Notes: generated from the sequence alone by a model not told the origin. DNA of 64,000 nt from Paenibacillus sp. XY044 (GCF_002257645.1 NZ_NQMO01000007.1:372001-436000); one strand, 5' to 3'; positions 53,170 to 62,489 are shown, counted from the first letter of the stretch. Program-made: numbers and translations.

Positions 53170-54642
53170 GTGAAAAGGTTGCAGCAAATTATCTTCATTT
53201 GTGTCGATACTTTAATGAGCCAATCGATTGATAAGGGAATCGAACAAAAAAAACTTCCAACGTTTCAGTACTTGATTGAACACGGACAATACTATAAGGA
53301 TGTCGTTACCTCTTTTCCAACGATGTCCGTGTCGATCGACAGCACTCTGCTGACGGGAACGTATCCGGATGAACATCGCGTACCAGGACTGGTCTGGTAT
53401 TCTACGCAAGACAAGAAAATCATTAATTATGGCAGCGGATTTTGGGAAATATACAGGAACGGAATTAACCAATATCTGAATGATGCATTAATCCGTATGA
53501 ACTCCGATCACTTGAATCCGCAAGTACCGACCATTTTTGAAGAATTGGCCCGTATGGGGTTACAATCGGGGTCCGTTAATGGATTAATCTATCGGGGTAG
53601 CACAGATCACCAGCTCAATTTTCCCTTTTGGCTTCATAAACCGACCGTGTTACCTAAAAATATCACGGTAAAAGGTCCGGATATGTTGGCCTATGGGGCT
53701 TTTTCAAATCCGCTGAAAAGCGTGAAAAATATGCCGGTGAGCCCCATCGGCAAATTCGGCTTTAACAATGGATATTCTCTCGAAATGGTGACGCATCTTA
53801 TTCAGAATGTGCAATTGCCTGATTTCCTGTATGTCTATTTCCCCGATCTGGACCCTAGAATACATAAAAAGGGACCTTCGGATCTGGATGGCGTGGTCCG
53901 TACCGATAACCAATTGCAGGCTTTGCTGCAGGCGTTCGGTTCACGGGAAGAGGCTCTGAAAAAAGCCGTGATCATCATTATGGGGGATAACGGAATGACT
54001 CACGTGCACCCGAAAAATCAGCAACCGGTGATTGATTTAGGACTAACCTTGAAGGAATATCGCATTCTGCGTCAGGGAGACGCCGTCACGGACCAAACCG
54101 AGATCATTCTTGCCATAAATGACAGAATGGCTTATCTATATAAGCTAACCCCACAATATTCTTTTGAACAAATATCGGACGTTTTGAAGACGGACCAGAG
54201 AATCGATATTTTGGCGTGGAAAGATAAAGAATGGATTCGCGTTGTTCGATCAGGATCATCCAAGGAATTCGCCTATCGATCCGGTGGAGACATGGTTGAT
54301 CCCTATAAACAATCTTGGACATTGGCGGAGAATTCGGAAGTGCTGGACTTACAAATCAATATCCACAAACATACCGTTGACTATGGACAATATCCCGATG
54401 TTCTCCGGCGGTTGTCCTCAGCATTAAATTCACATCATGGCGAATACATGGTAGTCACCGCAAAACCAGGATATGAATTCAAGTATGGCAGTTCACCCAC
54501 CCACAAAGGAGGCGCAGGGCACGGTGGAATAAGCCCAACAGAGTCGCTCGTTCCCCTAATTATTGCTGGAACAGACCATAAGCCGGAGTTTCTGCGGGTC
54601 GTTGATTTAAAATCTTATTTTCTTCAAATTTTAAAGGGCTGA
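53170..54642 (+). CDS. Alkaline phosphatase-superfamily phosphodiesterase (nucleotide pyrophosphatase-like)
   Basis: 490-aa metal-dependent phosphoesterase. Metal ligands fit IFICVDTLM (Asp and nucleophile Thr/Ser region), FPTMSVSIDSTLLTGTYPDEH (residues about 38-57), FPDLDPRIH and MGDNGMTHVHP; a late GGAGHGG holds a further His. No signal peptide. The start is a GTG without a clear ribosome site, so the true start is uncertain. It may hydrolyse nucleotide pyrophosphates or phosphonates; relation to the nearby PhnM-like enzyme is speculative. Confidence 0.8.
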   Translation: MKRLQQIIFICVDTLMSQSIDKGIEQKKLPTFQYLIEHGQYYKDVVTSFPTMSVSIDSTLLTGTYPDEHRVPGLVWYSTQDKKIINYGSGFWEIYRNGINQYLNDALIRMNSDHLNPQVPTIFEELARMGLQSGSVNGLIYRGSTDHQLNFPFWLHKPTVLPKNITVKGPDMLAYGAFSNPLKSVKNMPVSPIGKFGFNNGYSLEMVTHLIQNVQLPDFLYVYFPDLDPRIHKKGPSDLDGVVRTDNQLQALLQAFGSREEALKKAVIIIMGDNGMTHVHPKNQQPVIDLGLTLKEYRILRQGDAVTDQTEIILAINDRMAYLYKLTPQYSFEQISDVLKTDQRIDILAWKDKEWIRVVRSGSSKEFAYRSGGDMVDPYKQSWTLAENSEVLDLQINIHKHTVDYGQYPDVLRRLSSALNSHHGEYMVVTAKPGYEFKYGSSPTHKGGAGHGGISPTESLVPLIIAGTDHKPEFLRVVDLKSYFLQILKG

Positions 54643-54718
54643 GCTGCGAGAGCTCATGCAGTGAAACCCGGAGTATTCCTGTATCATTCTACTGAGCAAA
54701 CCAGAAAGAATTAGCAGA

Positions 54719-55504
54719 CTACCGAAGGTGCTCGTTGGCATTTAGAAATTTTATTATGCACGCATTAAGCTCTGTGAGGTGATGCGAGAATCCATGGTCT
54801 GCTCCTTCAATGAGCTGCAGTTCTTTTGGACCTGGGTATTGATTGTAAAACAGCCTGGTTCCTCTAACTGGAACAGCATGATCTTCTGTACCATGAATAA
54901 GAAGAACTGGGCAATCGTAGGACTGGCTAGCTGCGATCGGGTCGTGATTTTCGTCCAGCATGTCACGTACAAAGCCGGGTTCCAATGAATAACCTTTACC
55001 AAAAAAATGAGAAATGGTCCTGCCATTCTCTGACTCTTTCCAAAGAGCCGGACCTAAAATCGTGTTACGATAATTCTCCTCAGGAAAGACTTCCGGAGCT
55101 AACGCTATACGACCGGCGATCAGATGTTTTGGATCGTCATGTAGTAACGCTATGCAGCCTCCCAAGCTATGGCCCAGAATATAGATTGGAGAATGTTCAT
55201 AAGCTTCTTGACCTCTAACCCAAGCAACTACATTGTTCAAATCCGTTTTCCAGCCAGTAACCGTTGTATCTGCCGCGAACCCCCCTTCGCTTTCACCTGA
55301 CCCTGCGTAATCAAATCTCATTACTGCATAGCCCGCAGCCTCTATGGCGTTTGCAAGATGCAAATAAAATTGACTTCCTCCTACTTTCTCCCCTGTAAAA
55401 CCATGACAAATAATAACGATAGCCGGGCTCTGACTTCCCTCCTGCTGATGAAGCATGGCTGATAAGCGTTTATTTCTACTTTGAATCCACTTATGTTCTT
55501 TCAT
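54719..55504 (-). CDS. Serine alpha/beta hydrolase (S33-like)
   Basis: 261-aa esterase-like enzyme: VIICHGFTGEK oxyanion region, nucleophile Ser in LGHSLGGCIAL, Asp in LIHGTEDHAVP and His in GADHGFSHH. GGGAGTGGGG precedes the ATG. The layout matches the feruloyl-esterase/BAAT group. Single gene; substrate unknown. Confidence 0.88.
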   Translation of the reverse strand: MKEHKWIQSRNKRLSAMLHQQEGSQSPAIVIICHGFTGEKVGGSQFYLHLANAIEAAGYAVMRFDYAGSGESEGGFAADTTVTGWKTDLNNVVAWVRGQEAYEHSPIYILGHSLGGCIALLHDDPKHLIAGRIALAPEVFPEENYRNTILGPALWKESENGRTISHFFGKGYSLEPGFVRDMLDENHDPIAASQSYDCPVLLIHGTEDHAVPVRGTRLFYNQYPGPKELQLIEGADHGFSHHLTELNACIIKFLNANEHLR

Positions 55505-55648
55505 TAAGTTACCCCACTCCCTTTACGAGTTAATGACTATACGGAATCCTTTGTACGAGTTTATTGTACGGGTCTCTCAAACACTTGTGATACATTAGGT
55601 GAAAGAATATAATTTTATTACCATTTCCTAGAAAGAAGTGAGTAGATA

Positions 55649-56524
55649 ATGGAGATTACCGTTGAACGGGTACGCCGATTAATCAATAGCCAATTTCCAG
55701 AATGGATGAATCTTGAGATAAAACCTGTAGAAAAAAGCGGGCATGATAATCGTACCTACCGGCTGGGCAGCGAAATGACCATTCGTCTACCAAGTCATGA
55801 ACGCTACGCCTCGGCTGTTGAAAAAGAGTTGATGTGGCTTCCTATTTTCAAGCCTCTCCTGTCCTTGCCCATTCCGGTGCCCGTTGCAAAAGGGGAGCCC
55901 ACGGACGAATATCCTCTTCCATGGTCCATTAACCGTTGGATTGACGGCGACACCGTCACGCACGACAACGTACGCGATCTTAACCAATTTGCTGAAGACC
56001 TCGCGAGATTTCTGAAAGAGTTGGAGGCGATCGACGCAAGCCGCGGCATTCCGGCAGGCGTCCAGAACTTTCATCGAGGGGGAAGTCTTGCGGTATATGA
56101 TGATGATACAAGAACGATCATCGAAAAGCTATCCGGCCAATACGATCATAAGACGCTAACGGAGATATGGGAGCTTGCCCTTGCGACTAGATACCAATCG
56201 GCGCCGCTATGGCTGCATGGTGACGTTGCAGTAGGCAATTTGCTCGTGAGGGATGGACGACTGTGCGGCGTGATTGATTTTGGAACGATGGGCGTAGGCG
56301 ATCCGTCGAGTGACCTTGTGATGGCCTGGAACTTTTTTGACGACGCCAGCCGCGAAACGTTCCTGAAAATCATGAATTTTGATGAGGATACCATTCATCG
56401 TGCTCGCGGCTGGGCCTTATGGAAAGCACTTATCACCTACGAATGGAATGAGAAGGGCTCGGAAGCTTCCAATTGGGGAAAGCATGTGGTGGATACCATC
56501 GTCCGTGATTACAAACAGCTATAA
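55649..56524 (+). CDS. Aminoglycoside phosphotransferase family protein
   Basis: 291-aa APH-fold kinase. LWLHGDVAVGNLLV carries the catalytic Asp and GVIDFGTMGVGDPSSDL the metal Asp of the DFG-like motif. It resembles the group with acetate/streptomycin-type APH proteins (PWSINRWIDGDT). The ribosome site (AAGAAGTGAG) is weak. A minus-strand gene remnant overlaps its stop. Confidence 0.84.
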   Translation: MEITVERVRRLINSQFPEWMNLEIKPVEKSGHDNRTYRLGSEMTIRLPSHERYASAVEKELMWLPIFKPLLSLPIPVPVAKGEPTDEYPLPWSINRWIDGDTVTHDNVRDLNQFAEDLARFLKELEAIDASRGIPAGVQNFHRGGSLAVYDDDTRTIIEKLSGQYDHKTLTEIWELALATRYQSAPLWLHGDVAVGNLLVRDGRLCGVIDFGTMGVGDPSSDLVMAWNFFDDASRETFLKIMNFDEDTIHRARGWALWKALITYEWNEKGSEASNWGKHVVDTIVRDYKQL

Positions 56525-56735
56525 AGAAGGACCCTTTTTGAGAATTCGGCTTATTAGCTGGGTTTTATAACCGCTGCCGGTCCAATCATGAATCCGGAAC
56601 ACCCACCCCGGCAGCTGGTTCTTGCCGTTATCCCTCGTGATCCAGAATGGACCACACAAGGTAAAATCGTATACGCCGTTTTAATCAACGGATACTTCTC
56701 GATCCATGATTGACAAGTTCGAATGATTGTACGCC
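56519..56735 (-). pseudogene. Frameshifted 3' remnant of an unidentified gene
   Basis: On the minus strand one frame gives SWIEKYPLIKTAYT and an adjacent frame continues YDFTLCGPFWITRDNGKNQL then PGWVFRIHDWTGSGYKTQL and ends ILKKGPSL with a TAG (56519-56521) that overlaps the convergent APH stop. It reads like the end of a real globular protein joined by a frameshift near 56665. No start or ribosome site is present. Family not recognised. Confidence 0.4.
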
Positions 56736-56761
56736 AATTTAAATTTCTAAATAAGATTGCA

Positions 56762-58189
56762 TCAGCGATCTGTCTTATTGGTCAAATCATCGATATTCTT
56801 ATTTCCTTCATCTTTTATATCGCCATAAACCTGATTCCCGTTTTTAGTAACGGCCTCATATAAACGCTTCCCTGTATCCCGAGCATAACCCCATGCAAAA
56901 CCTTTGCGTTCATTGACCTTTTGGGAAAGTTCGGTATTGGGGAAATCTTGATCGTTTTTAGTTTCCAAATATTTAAGGGCTGCCAGCAGATGCGAATTTT
57001 CTTTGTTTGCCAGACCTTGCATGGTTTCTCGTGCCCGATTGATCTCCCCTTGCTTTTGTTCCTTCTGTTTATTGGCGTCCCCTTCTCCTTTTTCTTTCCA
57101 CCTCGTCCACTCGCCTCGCAATTGATCATATGCTTTATTCAGCACATTTTTTAAAGCCTCGTCATCATTCACGGATGTGAATTCGCCGCCACCGGAAGCA
57201 GCAACCTGCCGAAGCAATTTTTGTCCTTCATTATCCACGGCAAACCCAATAATATTCACCACAGTCTTCACTTTGGACTGATTTAGTTCTTTTGCAACTT
57301 GGGCCGGATTACCGCCGCATGTTTCAATTCCATCACTTACGACATAAACAACCGAATCGGTGGTCTCCGGATTGATATCTTCTTTTACAGATTTGAGAGC
57401 ATTCGCAATCGGGGTCCAGCCGGACGGTTTAACGCCTTGGAGTGCTGCTTTTATCTGATTCGTCTGGTCTCCCTGGCCATGGTAGATTTCTTCCGTACTG
57501 TTGCATGATGCTTGCTTATCTTTCTGATCCCCTGTTCCTTTATGGCCATACACCCGCAAGGAAACTTCTGCATTGTTGGGTAATTGATCTGCGAAGCTTT
57601 GAATAGCTTCTTTCGCCGAATCCATTTTTGATTTGCCGTTGATCTGTGCTTTCATGCTGCCGCTAGCATCAAGCAGTATGGAGACGTGCAGCTTTCTGCT
57701 TTCAGGTAACGTGATCTTGCCTTCAGGTCGTTCATTGTCCACTCTGACTTCGGAATCAAAGTTCATAAAGGTTGTGACGTAAGGACGATAATCTTCGGCC
57801 AGTAAGAGGAGCAATTCATCGTTATATTGATCGGCCGTCAAGTTACTGGGCAATTGATCCAACGCTGCCTGAACTTTCCCTTCATCGTAGTTGGATCCAG
57901 CAAATGACCCTGGTGGCTTCAATAATCTTTCTTCGTCAGTTAAGGCAGTCTGCGTATCGTTTTGTTCTGAGTCCTGCTGAGGGTCTTGATCTGAATCCGA
58001 GGGGTTCTGAATACCAAGGGTGGGATCGGAATCCGGTAACTTCTGGGGGAATGAATTGATATTTTCCGGATCGTTCTGTTGGATTGTATTTGAAGCATTT
58101 TGATTCGTTAGATCACTCTGTTCCTGCTTACTGCAGCCAGCTAAAAATATGATGAGCATTACAAATATGAATAACAATCTCCGTATCAT
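56762..58189 (-). CDS. vWA domain lipoprotein
   Basis: 475-aa exported lipoprotein. Lipobox FLAGC with Cys19, an Asn/Gln/Asp-rich linker to about residue 85, then a von Willebrand A domain (about 165-360) with MIDAS DASGS (ILLDASGSM), the Thr in GWTPIA and Asp in VSDGIETCGG. A C-terminal Lys/Glu-rich coiled region follows. GGAGG precedes the ATG. Followed upstream by a small lipoprotein on the same strand; surface metal-dependent adhesion or protein interaction is likely. Confidence 0.87.
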   Translation of the reverse strand: MIRRLLFIFVMLIIFLAGCSKQEQSDLTNQNASNTIQQNDPENINSFPQKLPDSDPTLGIQNPSDSDQDPQQDSEQNDTQTALTDEERLLKPPGSFAGSNYDEGKVQAALDQLPSNLTADQYNDELLLLLAEDYRPYVTTFMNFDSEVRVDNERPEGKITLPESRKLHVSILLDASGSMKAQINGKSKMDSAKEAIQSFADQLPNNAEVSLRVYGHKGTGDQKDKQASCNSTEEIYHGQGDQTNQIKAALQGVKPSGWTPIANALKSVKEDINPETTDSVVYVVSDGIETCGGNPAQVAKELNQSKVKTVVNIIGFAVDNEGQKLLRQVAASGGGEFTSVNDDEALKNVLNKAYDQLRGEWTRWKEKGEGDANKQKEQKQGEINRARETMQGLANKENSHLLAALKYLETKNDQDFPNTELSQKVNERKGFAWGYARDTGKRLYEAVTKNGNQVYGDIKDEGNKNIDDLTNKTDR

Positions 58190-58252
58190 TAAGTTACCTC
58201 CAATTACGCACCTTCTTAAAATTATGGAATGAATTCCAATAACATGGCTGAT

Positions 58253-58645
58253 TTACTCCGTTTGGTACGTGCAGACCAACGGTGACGCTTTCCATTCGTA
58301 CTGCAGATTTAATTCATCTCCATCGCGTTTGGCAGCCATAACAAAAGGCTCTGCCTCAGGCTCTTGAAGCATCACCCGAATATCGCTTCCATTTTTCTCG
58401 AAAAGACCAAACCAGATCTGCGTAAAGTTCCCTGTTGTTTCATGAACCGATATCGGGTCTCTATCCGAAGTCGGATCATCTAAAAACTTCATCGCGGAAA
58501 AACAGCCTGGCGAAGATTGAGATTCCTCGGCAAGCTTCCAACTCCCCTTTAAATTCAACCTTTCGTTCTTTTCATGATTACAACCAACCAGTAAGGAAAT
58601 AGCACATATTGCAGCGATCATTCCTACTGCCGGATTCTTCATCAA
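58253..58645 (-). CDS. Small putative lipoprotein
   Basis: 130-aa exported protein of unknown family. The signal peptide ends in LLVGC, and the mature part starts NHEKNERLNLKGSWKL, a lipocalin-like or META-like beta protein, with Cys residues in SPGCFS and LVCTYQ that could pair. The start is either a TTG at 58645 (GGAGG 10 nt upstream) or ATG at 58642. It precedes the vWA lipoprotein gene by 63 nt, so the two are likely co-transcribed. Confidence 0.68.
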   Translation of the reverse strand: MMKNPAVGMIAAICAISLLVGCNHEKNERLNLKGSWKLAEESQSSPGCFSAMKFLDDPTSDRDPISVHETTGNFTQIWFGLFEKNGSDIRVMLQEPEAEPFVMAAKRDGDELNLQYEWKASPLVCTYQTE

Positions 58646-58892
58646 TGTTCATCACCCTCCACAGCAAGTATCCTTCCAATCATACACCACAATCCATCCA
58701 TCAACACCTTAAATTGGTTATTTAATAAAATATTGGTCTTTTCGCCTGTGTCAATTGCACTATAGTCCGATGCAGGACTGCCGTTCGCCACATTCGCCAC
58801 CCCATCCGCGGAGATCGTAATAACGGTTGATGGCCTTCCCCGTGTATGTTATCTTTTTCGGCTAACGGTACAAGTCTTCAGCATCCGTTATT

Positions 58893-58962
58893 GACAGGAA
58901 CATATATCGTTACAACACAAAAAAAGCCGCAGCAATGCGGCTATTACGTGTGTATGACCTGG
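58893..58962 (-). repeat. Palindromic repeat copy R5 (LysR terminator) in 58646-59032 gap
   Basis: GACAGGAACATATATCGTT on the left and hairpin AGCCGCAGCAATGCGGCT (58925-58942). On the minus strand GCGGCTTTTTTTGTGTTGTAACGATATATG follows the LysR gene. The rest of the gap shows a TTGACA-16-TATTTT promoter-like pair near 58728-58755 and an uncertain open stretch (PSTVITISADGVANV) that may be a remnant. Confidence 0.75.
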
Positions 58963-59032
58963 TAGTATCCAAATATGCGAACGATGTCAGCTCTCTCGAC
59001 GAGGATTCTTCAAATGAAGTGATTAAACGGTG

Positions 59033-59935
59033 TTATTCACCCTCCTCTACAGCAAGAGCTCCCCTTGCTGCTTCTATGAAAGATAACATGATGGGTGAAA
59101 GCCACTTGTCTTTATGCCACAACATCTGTGTATATACGTGCAAGTCCGGAATTTGCCAAGGAAGGGCAACAAGTTCTCCACGTTCAACTTCGGCTTCCGC
59201 TACGATTTCAGGAAGAAAGGCAATTCCGATCCCCGAAATGGCACATTGTTTAATGGCCTCGGCGCTTTGAAACTCTAGATACGTAATGCTATCAATGCCC
59301 TCTTTCTCAAATGACCGGTCAAACATTGTTCGATAGGGACAACCCTTTTCATTCGTCAGGAACACTTCTCCGTGAAAATCTTCCAGCTGCAGCATAGTTT
59401 GTTTTGCGAGCGGGTGGTCTGGAGCAGCGAACAAGCGGAAAGTTTCTTCCAGCAGCGGTTCCACCGCAAGTCCGCTCGAGCGAATGGGTTCGTCCAACAT
59501 ATAGACGACATCTGCGGTTCCCTCAAAGAGTGTTTGCTTGAGCTCTTGATTTGGAACGGAGCGGAAGATCAAACGAACTCCCGGATGCTGCGAACGAAAC
59601 CGTTGAAAGACCGCTGGAAGCCGGTAGGCGCAAATAACTTCATTGGCACTGATCGTCAGGGTACCGCTTAGATTTTCATTGTCATGCACGACGCTTCGGG
59701 CTTCGTCCAATTTGTTTAGAACGTCTTGGATATGAGTTAAAAAGCGCTTACCCTCCGTTGTGAGAACGAGCTGCTTGCCCAAGCGATCAAAGAGACGAAC
59801 ACCAAGCTCATCCTCCAATGCCTTCATTTGCATCGTGACGTTGGAGGGGACGTAGTTCAGCACTTCCGCAGCCCGGCTGAAATTTAATGTTGATGCAACC
59901 GTGCGGAACGTGTTTAGTTGGCGCAATTCCATCAT
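59033..59935 (-). CDS. LysR family transcriptional regulator
   Basis: 300-aa LysR regulator with helix-turn-helix LRQLNTFRTVASTLNFSRAA then EVLNYVPSNVTMQMKALEDE, and an effector-binding domain from about residue 88. AAAGGGG precedes the ATG at 59935. Divergent from the MetX-like hydrolase gene, with a TTCAAT-type inverted repeat between them, so it most likely controls that gene. Confidence 0.88.
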   Translation of the reverse strand: MMELRQLNTFRTVASTLNFSRAAEVLNYVPSNVTMQMKALEDELGVRLFDRLGKQLVLTTEGKRFLTHIQDVLNKLDEARSVVHDNENLSGTLTISANEVICAYRLPAVFQRFRSQHPGVRLIFRSVPNQELKQTLFEGTADVVYMLDEPIRSSGLAVEPLLEETFRLFAAPDHPLAKQTMLQLEDFHGEVFLTNEKGCPYRTMFDRSFEKEGIDSITYLEFQSAEAIKQCAISGIGIAFLPEIVAEAEVERGELVALPWQIPDLHVYTQMLWHKDKWLSPIMLSFIEAARGALAVEEGE

Positions 59936-59951
59936 ACGATCCCCTTTTACA

Positions 59952-59966
59952 TTCAATTTTATTGAA
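59952..59966. promoter_or_regulatory. LysR-type operator candidate
   Basis: TTCAATTTTATTGAA is a perfect inverted repeat with T-N11-A spacing in the 137-nt divergent region; a second imperfect copy, TTCACTTTTATTGAG, lies at about 59984-59998. Two spaced half-sites suit tetrameric LysR binding. Confidence 0.6.
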
Positions 59967-60072
59967 TACTACTATGAAATCTATTCACTTTTATTGAGAG
60001 TATCACAGATCTATACTAACAACAAGAAATGCATTCTTAATGAATGATTTCATTTTGAAGGGAGCAATCATC

Positions 60073-61095
60073 ATGATGGATTATGAAATTTTTGATTTGG
60101 GTGACGTAACCTTGCAATCAGGAGCGACGTTACCGAACGCTGTTCTGGCTTATAAGACTTATGGAAAATTAAATGAAAAGAAAGATAATGTCATCGTCTA
60201 TCCAACTGCCTTTGGCGATCAGCATGTTCAGAATGAATGGTTGATCGGAGACGGCATGGCATTGGATCCGCAGAAATATTTCATTATCGTTCCGAATCTA
60301 TTGGGCAATGGGCTATCTTCCTCTCCTAGCAACACGCCTCCCCCATTCGACAGGGCAAACTTTCCGCAGGTCACCGTCTATGACAACGTTCAATTCCAGC
60401 ATCGGCTGGTGACTGAGAAGTTCGGCATTCAAAAGATCGCTCTCGTCGTTGGATGGTCCTTGGGAGGGATTCAGTCGTTCCAATGGGGGGCGAGTTATCC
60501 GGATATGGTGGAACGAATGGCGCCTATCGCCGGTATGGCCAAGACTTGGCCGCAAACGTATTTGGTCCTGGAGGGAATGAAGGCTCCGCTCATGGCAGCC
60601 GCCCGCTTCGATTCAAGTAAGCTAAACCAGTTGACTTCCGCTGACATGCGCGCCGTTGGCCATGTTTATGCGGGATGGGGGTTATCGCAGGCGTTTTACA
60701 GAGAGGGGCTTTATCGGGAGCTGGGATTTGACTCAGTGGCGGATTTTATGGCCGGCGTTTGGGAGGATAGCTTTATGAAAATGGATCCGCACAATGTCCT
60801 GGCCATGTTAGGGACGGGAATACATGCAGATATTAGTGCGAACCCCACCTATAACGGGGACTTCGAGAAGGCGCTCAGAAGCATTCAAGCGCTCGCCTAC
60901 GTCATGCCGGGGAGCACGGATCTTTTCTGCCCGGCGGACGACAACAAATACGAGGCTGAGCTTATGCCGCATGCCGTCTTTAAACCGATCGAGTCGATAT
61001 GGGGCCATTTTGCCGGCCGCGGAATCAACCCCGCCGATAATCAATTTATTGATGACAGCCTAAAACGCTTGTTAGCGCTCAATCCAAACGGATAG
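60073..61095 (+). CDS. Alpha/beta hydrolase of the homoserine acetyltransferase (MetX-like) family
   Basis: 340-aa protein. LKSGATLPNAVLAYKTYGKL-like N terminus (seen LQSGATLPNAVLAYKTYG), nucleophile Ser in GWSLGGIQSFQWG, a late Asp in GSTDLFCPADD and His in IWGHFAGRG. The family includes MetX and related esterases. The ATG at 60073 follows GAAGGGAG; an earlier in-frame ATG at 60040 has no site. No methionine genes are nearby, so an esterase or acyltransferase role under the divergent LysR is more likely. Confidence 0.82.
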   Translation: MMDYEIFDLGDVTLQSGATLPNAVLAYKTYGKLNEKKDNVIVYPTAFGDQHVQNEWLIGDGMALDPQKYFIIVPNLLGNGLSSSPSNTPPPFDRANFPQVTVYDNVQFQHRLVTEKFGIQKIALVVGWSLGGIQSFQWGASYPDMVERMAPIAGMAKTWPQTYLVLEGMKAPLMAAARFDSSKLNQLTSADMRAVGHVYAGWGLSQAFYREGLYRELGFDSVADFMAGVWEDSFMKMDPHNVLAMLGTGIHADISANPTYNGDFEKALRSIQALAYVMPGSTDLFCPADDNKYEAELMPHAVFKPIESIWGHFAGRGINPADNQFIDDSLKRLLALNPNG

Positions 61096-61167
61096 ATCAT
61101 CGCTAGCATTGGAGTGCCTCGTCGGACGGTTCTCTCATGAATGAATAATCCTGCCCGTTAGCATAAA

Positions 61168-61206
61168 GAAAGCAGCCAATCGCATCCGCTTGGCTGCCTT
61201 CTTGTT
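61168..61206 (+). terminator. Terminator after the MetX-like gene
   Basis: AAGCAGCCAA/TTGGCTGCCTT stem with a 10-nt loop and TTCTTGTTTT following on the plus strand. Confidence 0.75.
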
Positions 61207-61245
61207 TTATGAATAACTTTCTATTACGATCTCCCCCCCTTGTTC

Positions 61246-61650
61246 TTATTCCTCTTCGCTTTCGCAAGTCACCTGGGTAAATAAATTCAATGGGAAAATC
61301 GTAGGCACTCTTCGGCCTGGAGTCTGAACAAACTCGACAAAGCCACGACCGACGCGAATTAACATTCCATCCAGTTCGCCGATATCTTCCGCGGTGGCCG
61401 TAACGTCAAAAGGCTGTGTTCGTTTAACCCTTTCGTTGGTGACGATATAGAAGGAAGTTTGGATTGCAACTACCGTTGATCCGACTGTAAAAGAGGATTT
61501 AGTCACATTGGAGAGCTTACCTGTCGTTTTTGTTAACTTCGGAAATCCGGGTTGGAACACCGTAACCGTCCGTCCGTCAAGTAACTGCAGGCGCTGAACC
61601 AATGTAATATTCTGTGGGGCCGGACAGCCGTGAATATTGTTTTTCCGCAT
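61246..61650 (-). CDS. Hypothetical protein, possible spore-surface type
   Basis: 134-aa soluble beta-rich protein (TVTVFQPGFPKLTKTTG, VGSTVVAIQTSFYIVTNERV). It has no signal peptide or membrane segment and an acidic end (CESEEE). AAAAGGAGG precedes the ATG. The content resembles small CotZ- or exosporium-like proteins of spore formers, but no family was recognised. Monocistronic. Confidence 0.6.
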   Translation of the reverse strand: MRKNNIHGCPAPQNITLVQRLQLLDGRTVTVFQPGFPKLTKTTGKLSNVTKSSFTVGSTVVAIQTSFYIVTNERVKRTQPFDVTATAEDIGELDGMLIRVGRGFVEFVQTPGRRVPTIFPLNLFTQVTCESEEE

Positions 61651-61781
61651 AATATCTCCTCCTTTTAAATCATAGCTTGACTCTATTAGTGTATGCTGTT
61701 TCTGTAATCATGCTTGGGTGAAGGTTCCTTATTTGGCGCCCGAGTCACTTCCTTTTAATTGTGTCTTCATGAGCGAAATCA

Positions 61782-61860
61782 GCCCCACTAACGCAGCAAT
61801 GGCAGTCAATCGGCTGCCATTGCTTTTTGGATTGAGCTATCGTTTCCCGATAGCTCAATC
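61782..61860. repeat. Two-copy intergenic repeat, copy B
   Basis: GCAATGGCAG/CTGCCATTGC hairpin, TTTTTGGATTGAGCTATCG, then a second hairpin TTGAGCTATCG-TTTCC-CGATAGCTCAA. It follows no plus-strand gene, so it is not an ordinary terminator; it lies in a 386-nt gap (61651-62036) that otherwise holds no gene I can support. Confidence 0.7.
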
Positions 61861-62036
61861 ACCATATTAATATTAGATGTTGTATATCATAATTTCAGAG
61901 TTTGGTTCATCCTGACATCGGGGTAGGCACCGCAGATCGCCTCGAAGCTGACTGAGGTTTATTATCTTCCCAATAATCCAATAATGCGAATTAGGCAATG
62001 ATTACGTCGGATAAAAACGGGAAGTGGTCGATTCAT

Positions 62037-62489
62037 ATGGTCTACATATATTTATTTTTTTTATTGCTGAACATTGTATCTTTTGCAGCCCCTAAACATC
62101 TAAGCAAAATCGAGATTTACGCTACTTCCTTTTTTGCCTACGCGTTTGGTCTCACAACAGATGTGGTGTTCGACTTGCATTATAATCTTTATGGTTATCT
62201 CGCCCCTGGCTTCCAGTGGCTATCTTTGTTGGGAATTATCATGTATTCTCCCTCCACTAGCTTTCTGTTCTTGAACTATTTCCCAATACACAAGAAATTG
62301 TGGTCCAAAATCACTTATATCTTAGCCTGGTCAGCATTTTCAACCGGCTTTGAATGGCTGACTTTGCAGACTGACTTCTTTTATTACCATGGTTGGAAAC
62401 TGTGGTATTCAGCTGTATTATATCCCTTTATCTTCTTGATTCTTGTCGGTAATCTGATCCTCGTGAGAAAGCAATCAGAAAACAGGTAA
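62037..62489 (+). CDS. CBO0543-type membrane protein
   Basis: 150-aa protein with about five hydrophobic helices, matching the CBO0543 family of spore-forming Firmicutes (VYIYLFFLLLNI, LSKIEIYATSFFAYAFGL, DVVFDLHYNLYGY, FYYHGWKLWYS). The start at 62037 is preferred because family members begin here; the ATG at 61998 is an alternative. Function unknown. First of a three-gene set of membrane proteins. Confidence 0.75.
   Translation: MVYIYLFFLLLNIVSFAAPKHLSKIEIYATSFFAYAFGLTTDVVFDLHYNLYGYLAPGFQWLSLLGIIMYSPSTSFLFLNYFPIHKKLWSKITYILAWSAFSTGFEWLTLQTDFFYYHGWKLWYSAVLYPFIFLILVGNLILVRKQSENR

Noticed and set aside
52154..56524. Two APH-fold genes considered as an antibiotic-resistance cluster
   Set aside because: They differ in motif context, lie on opposite strands 2.6 kb apart, and show no resistance-gene neighbours or mobile elements.
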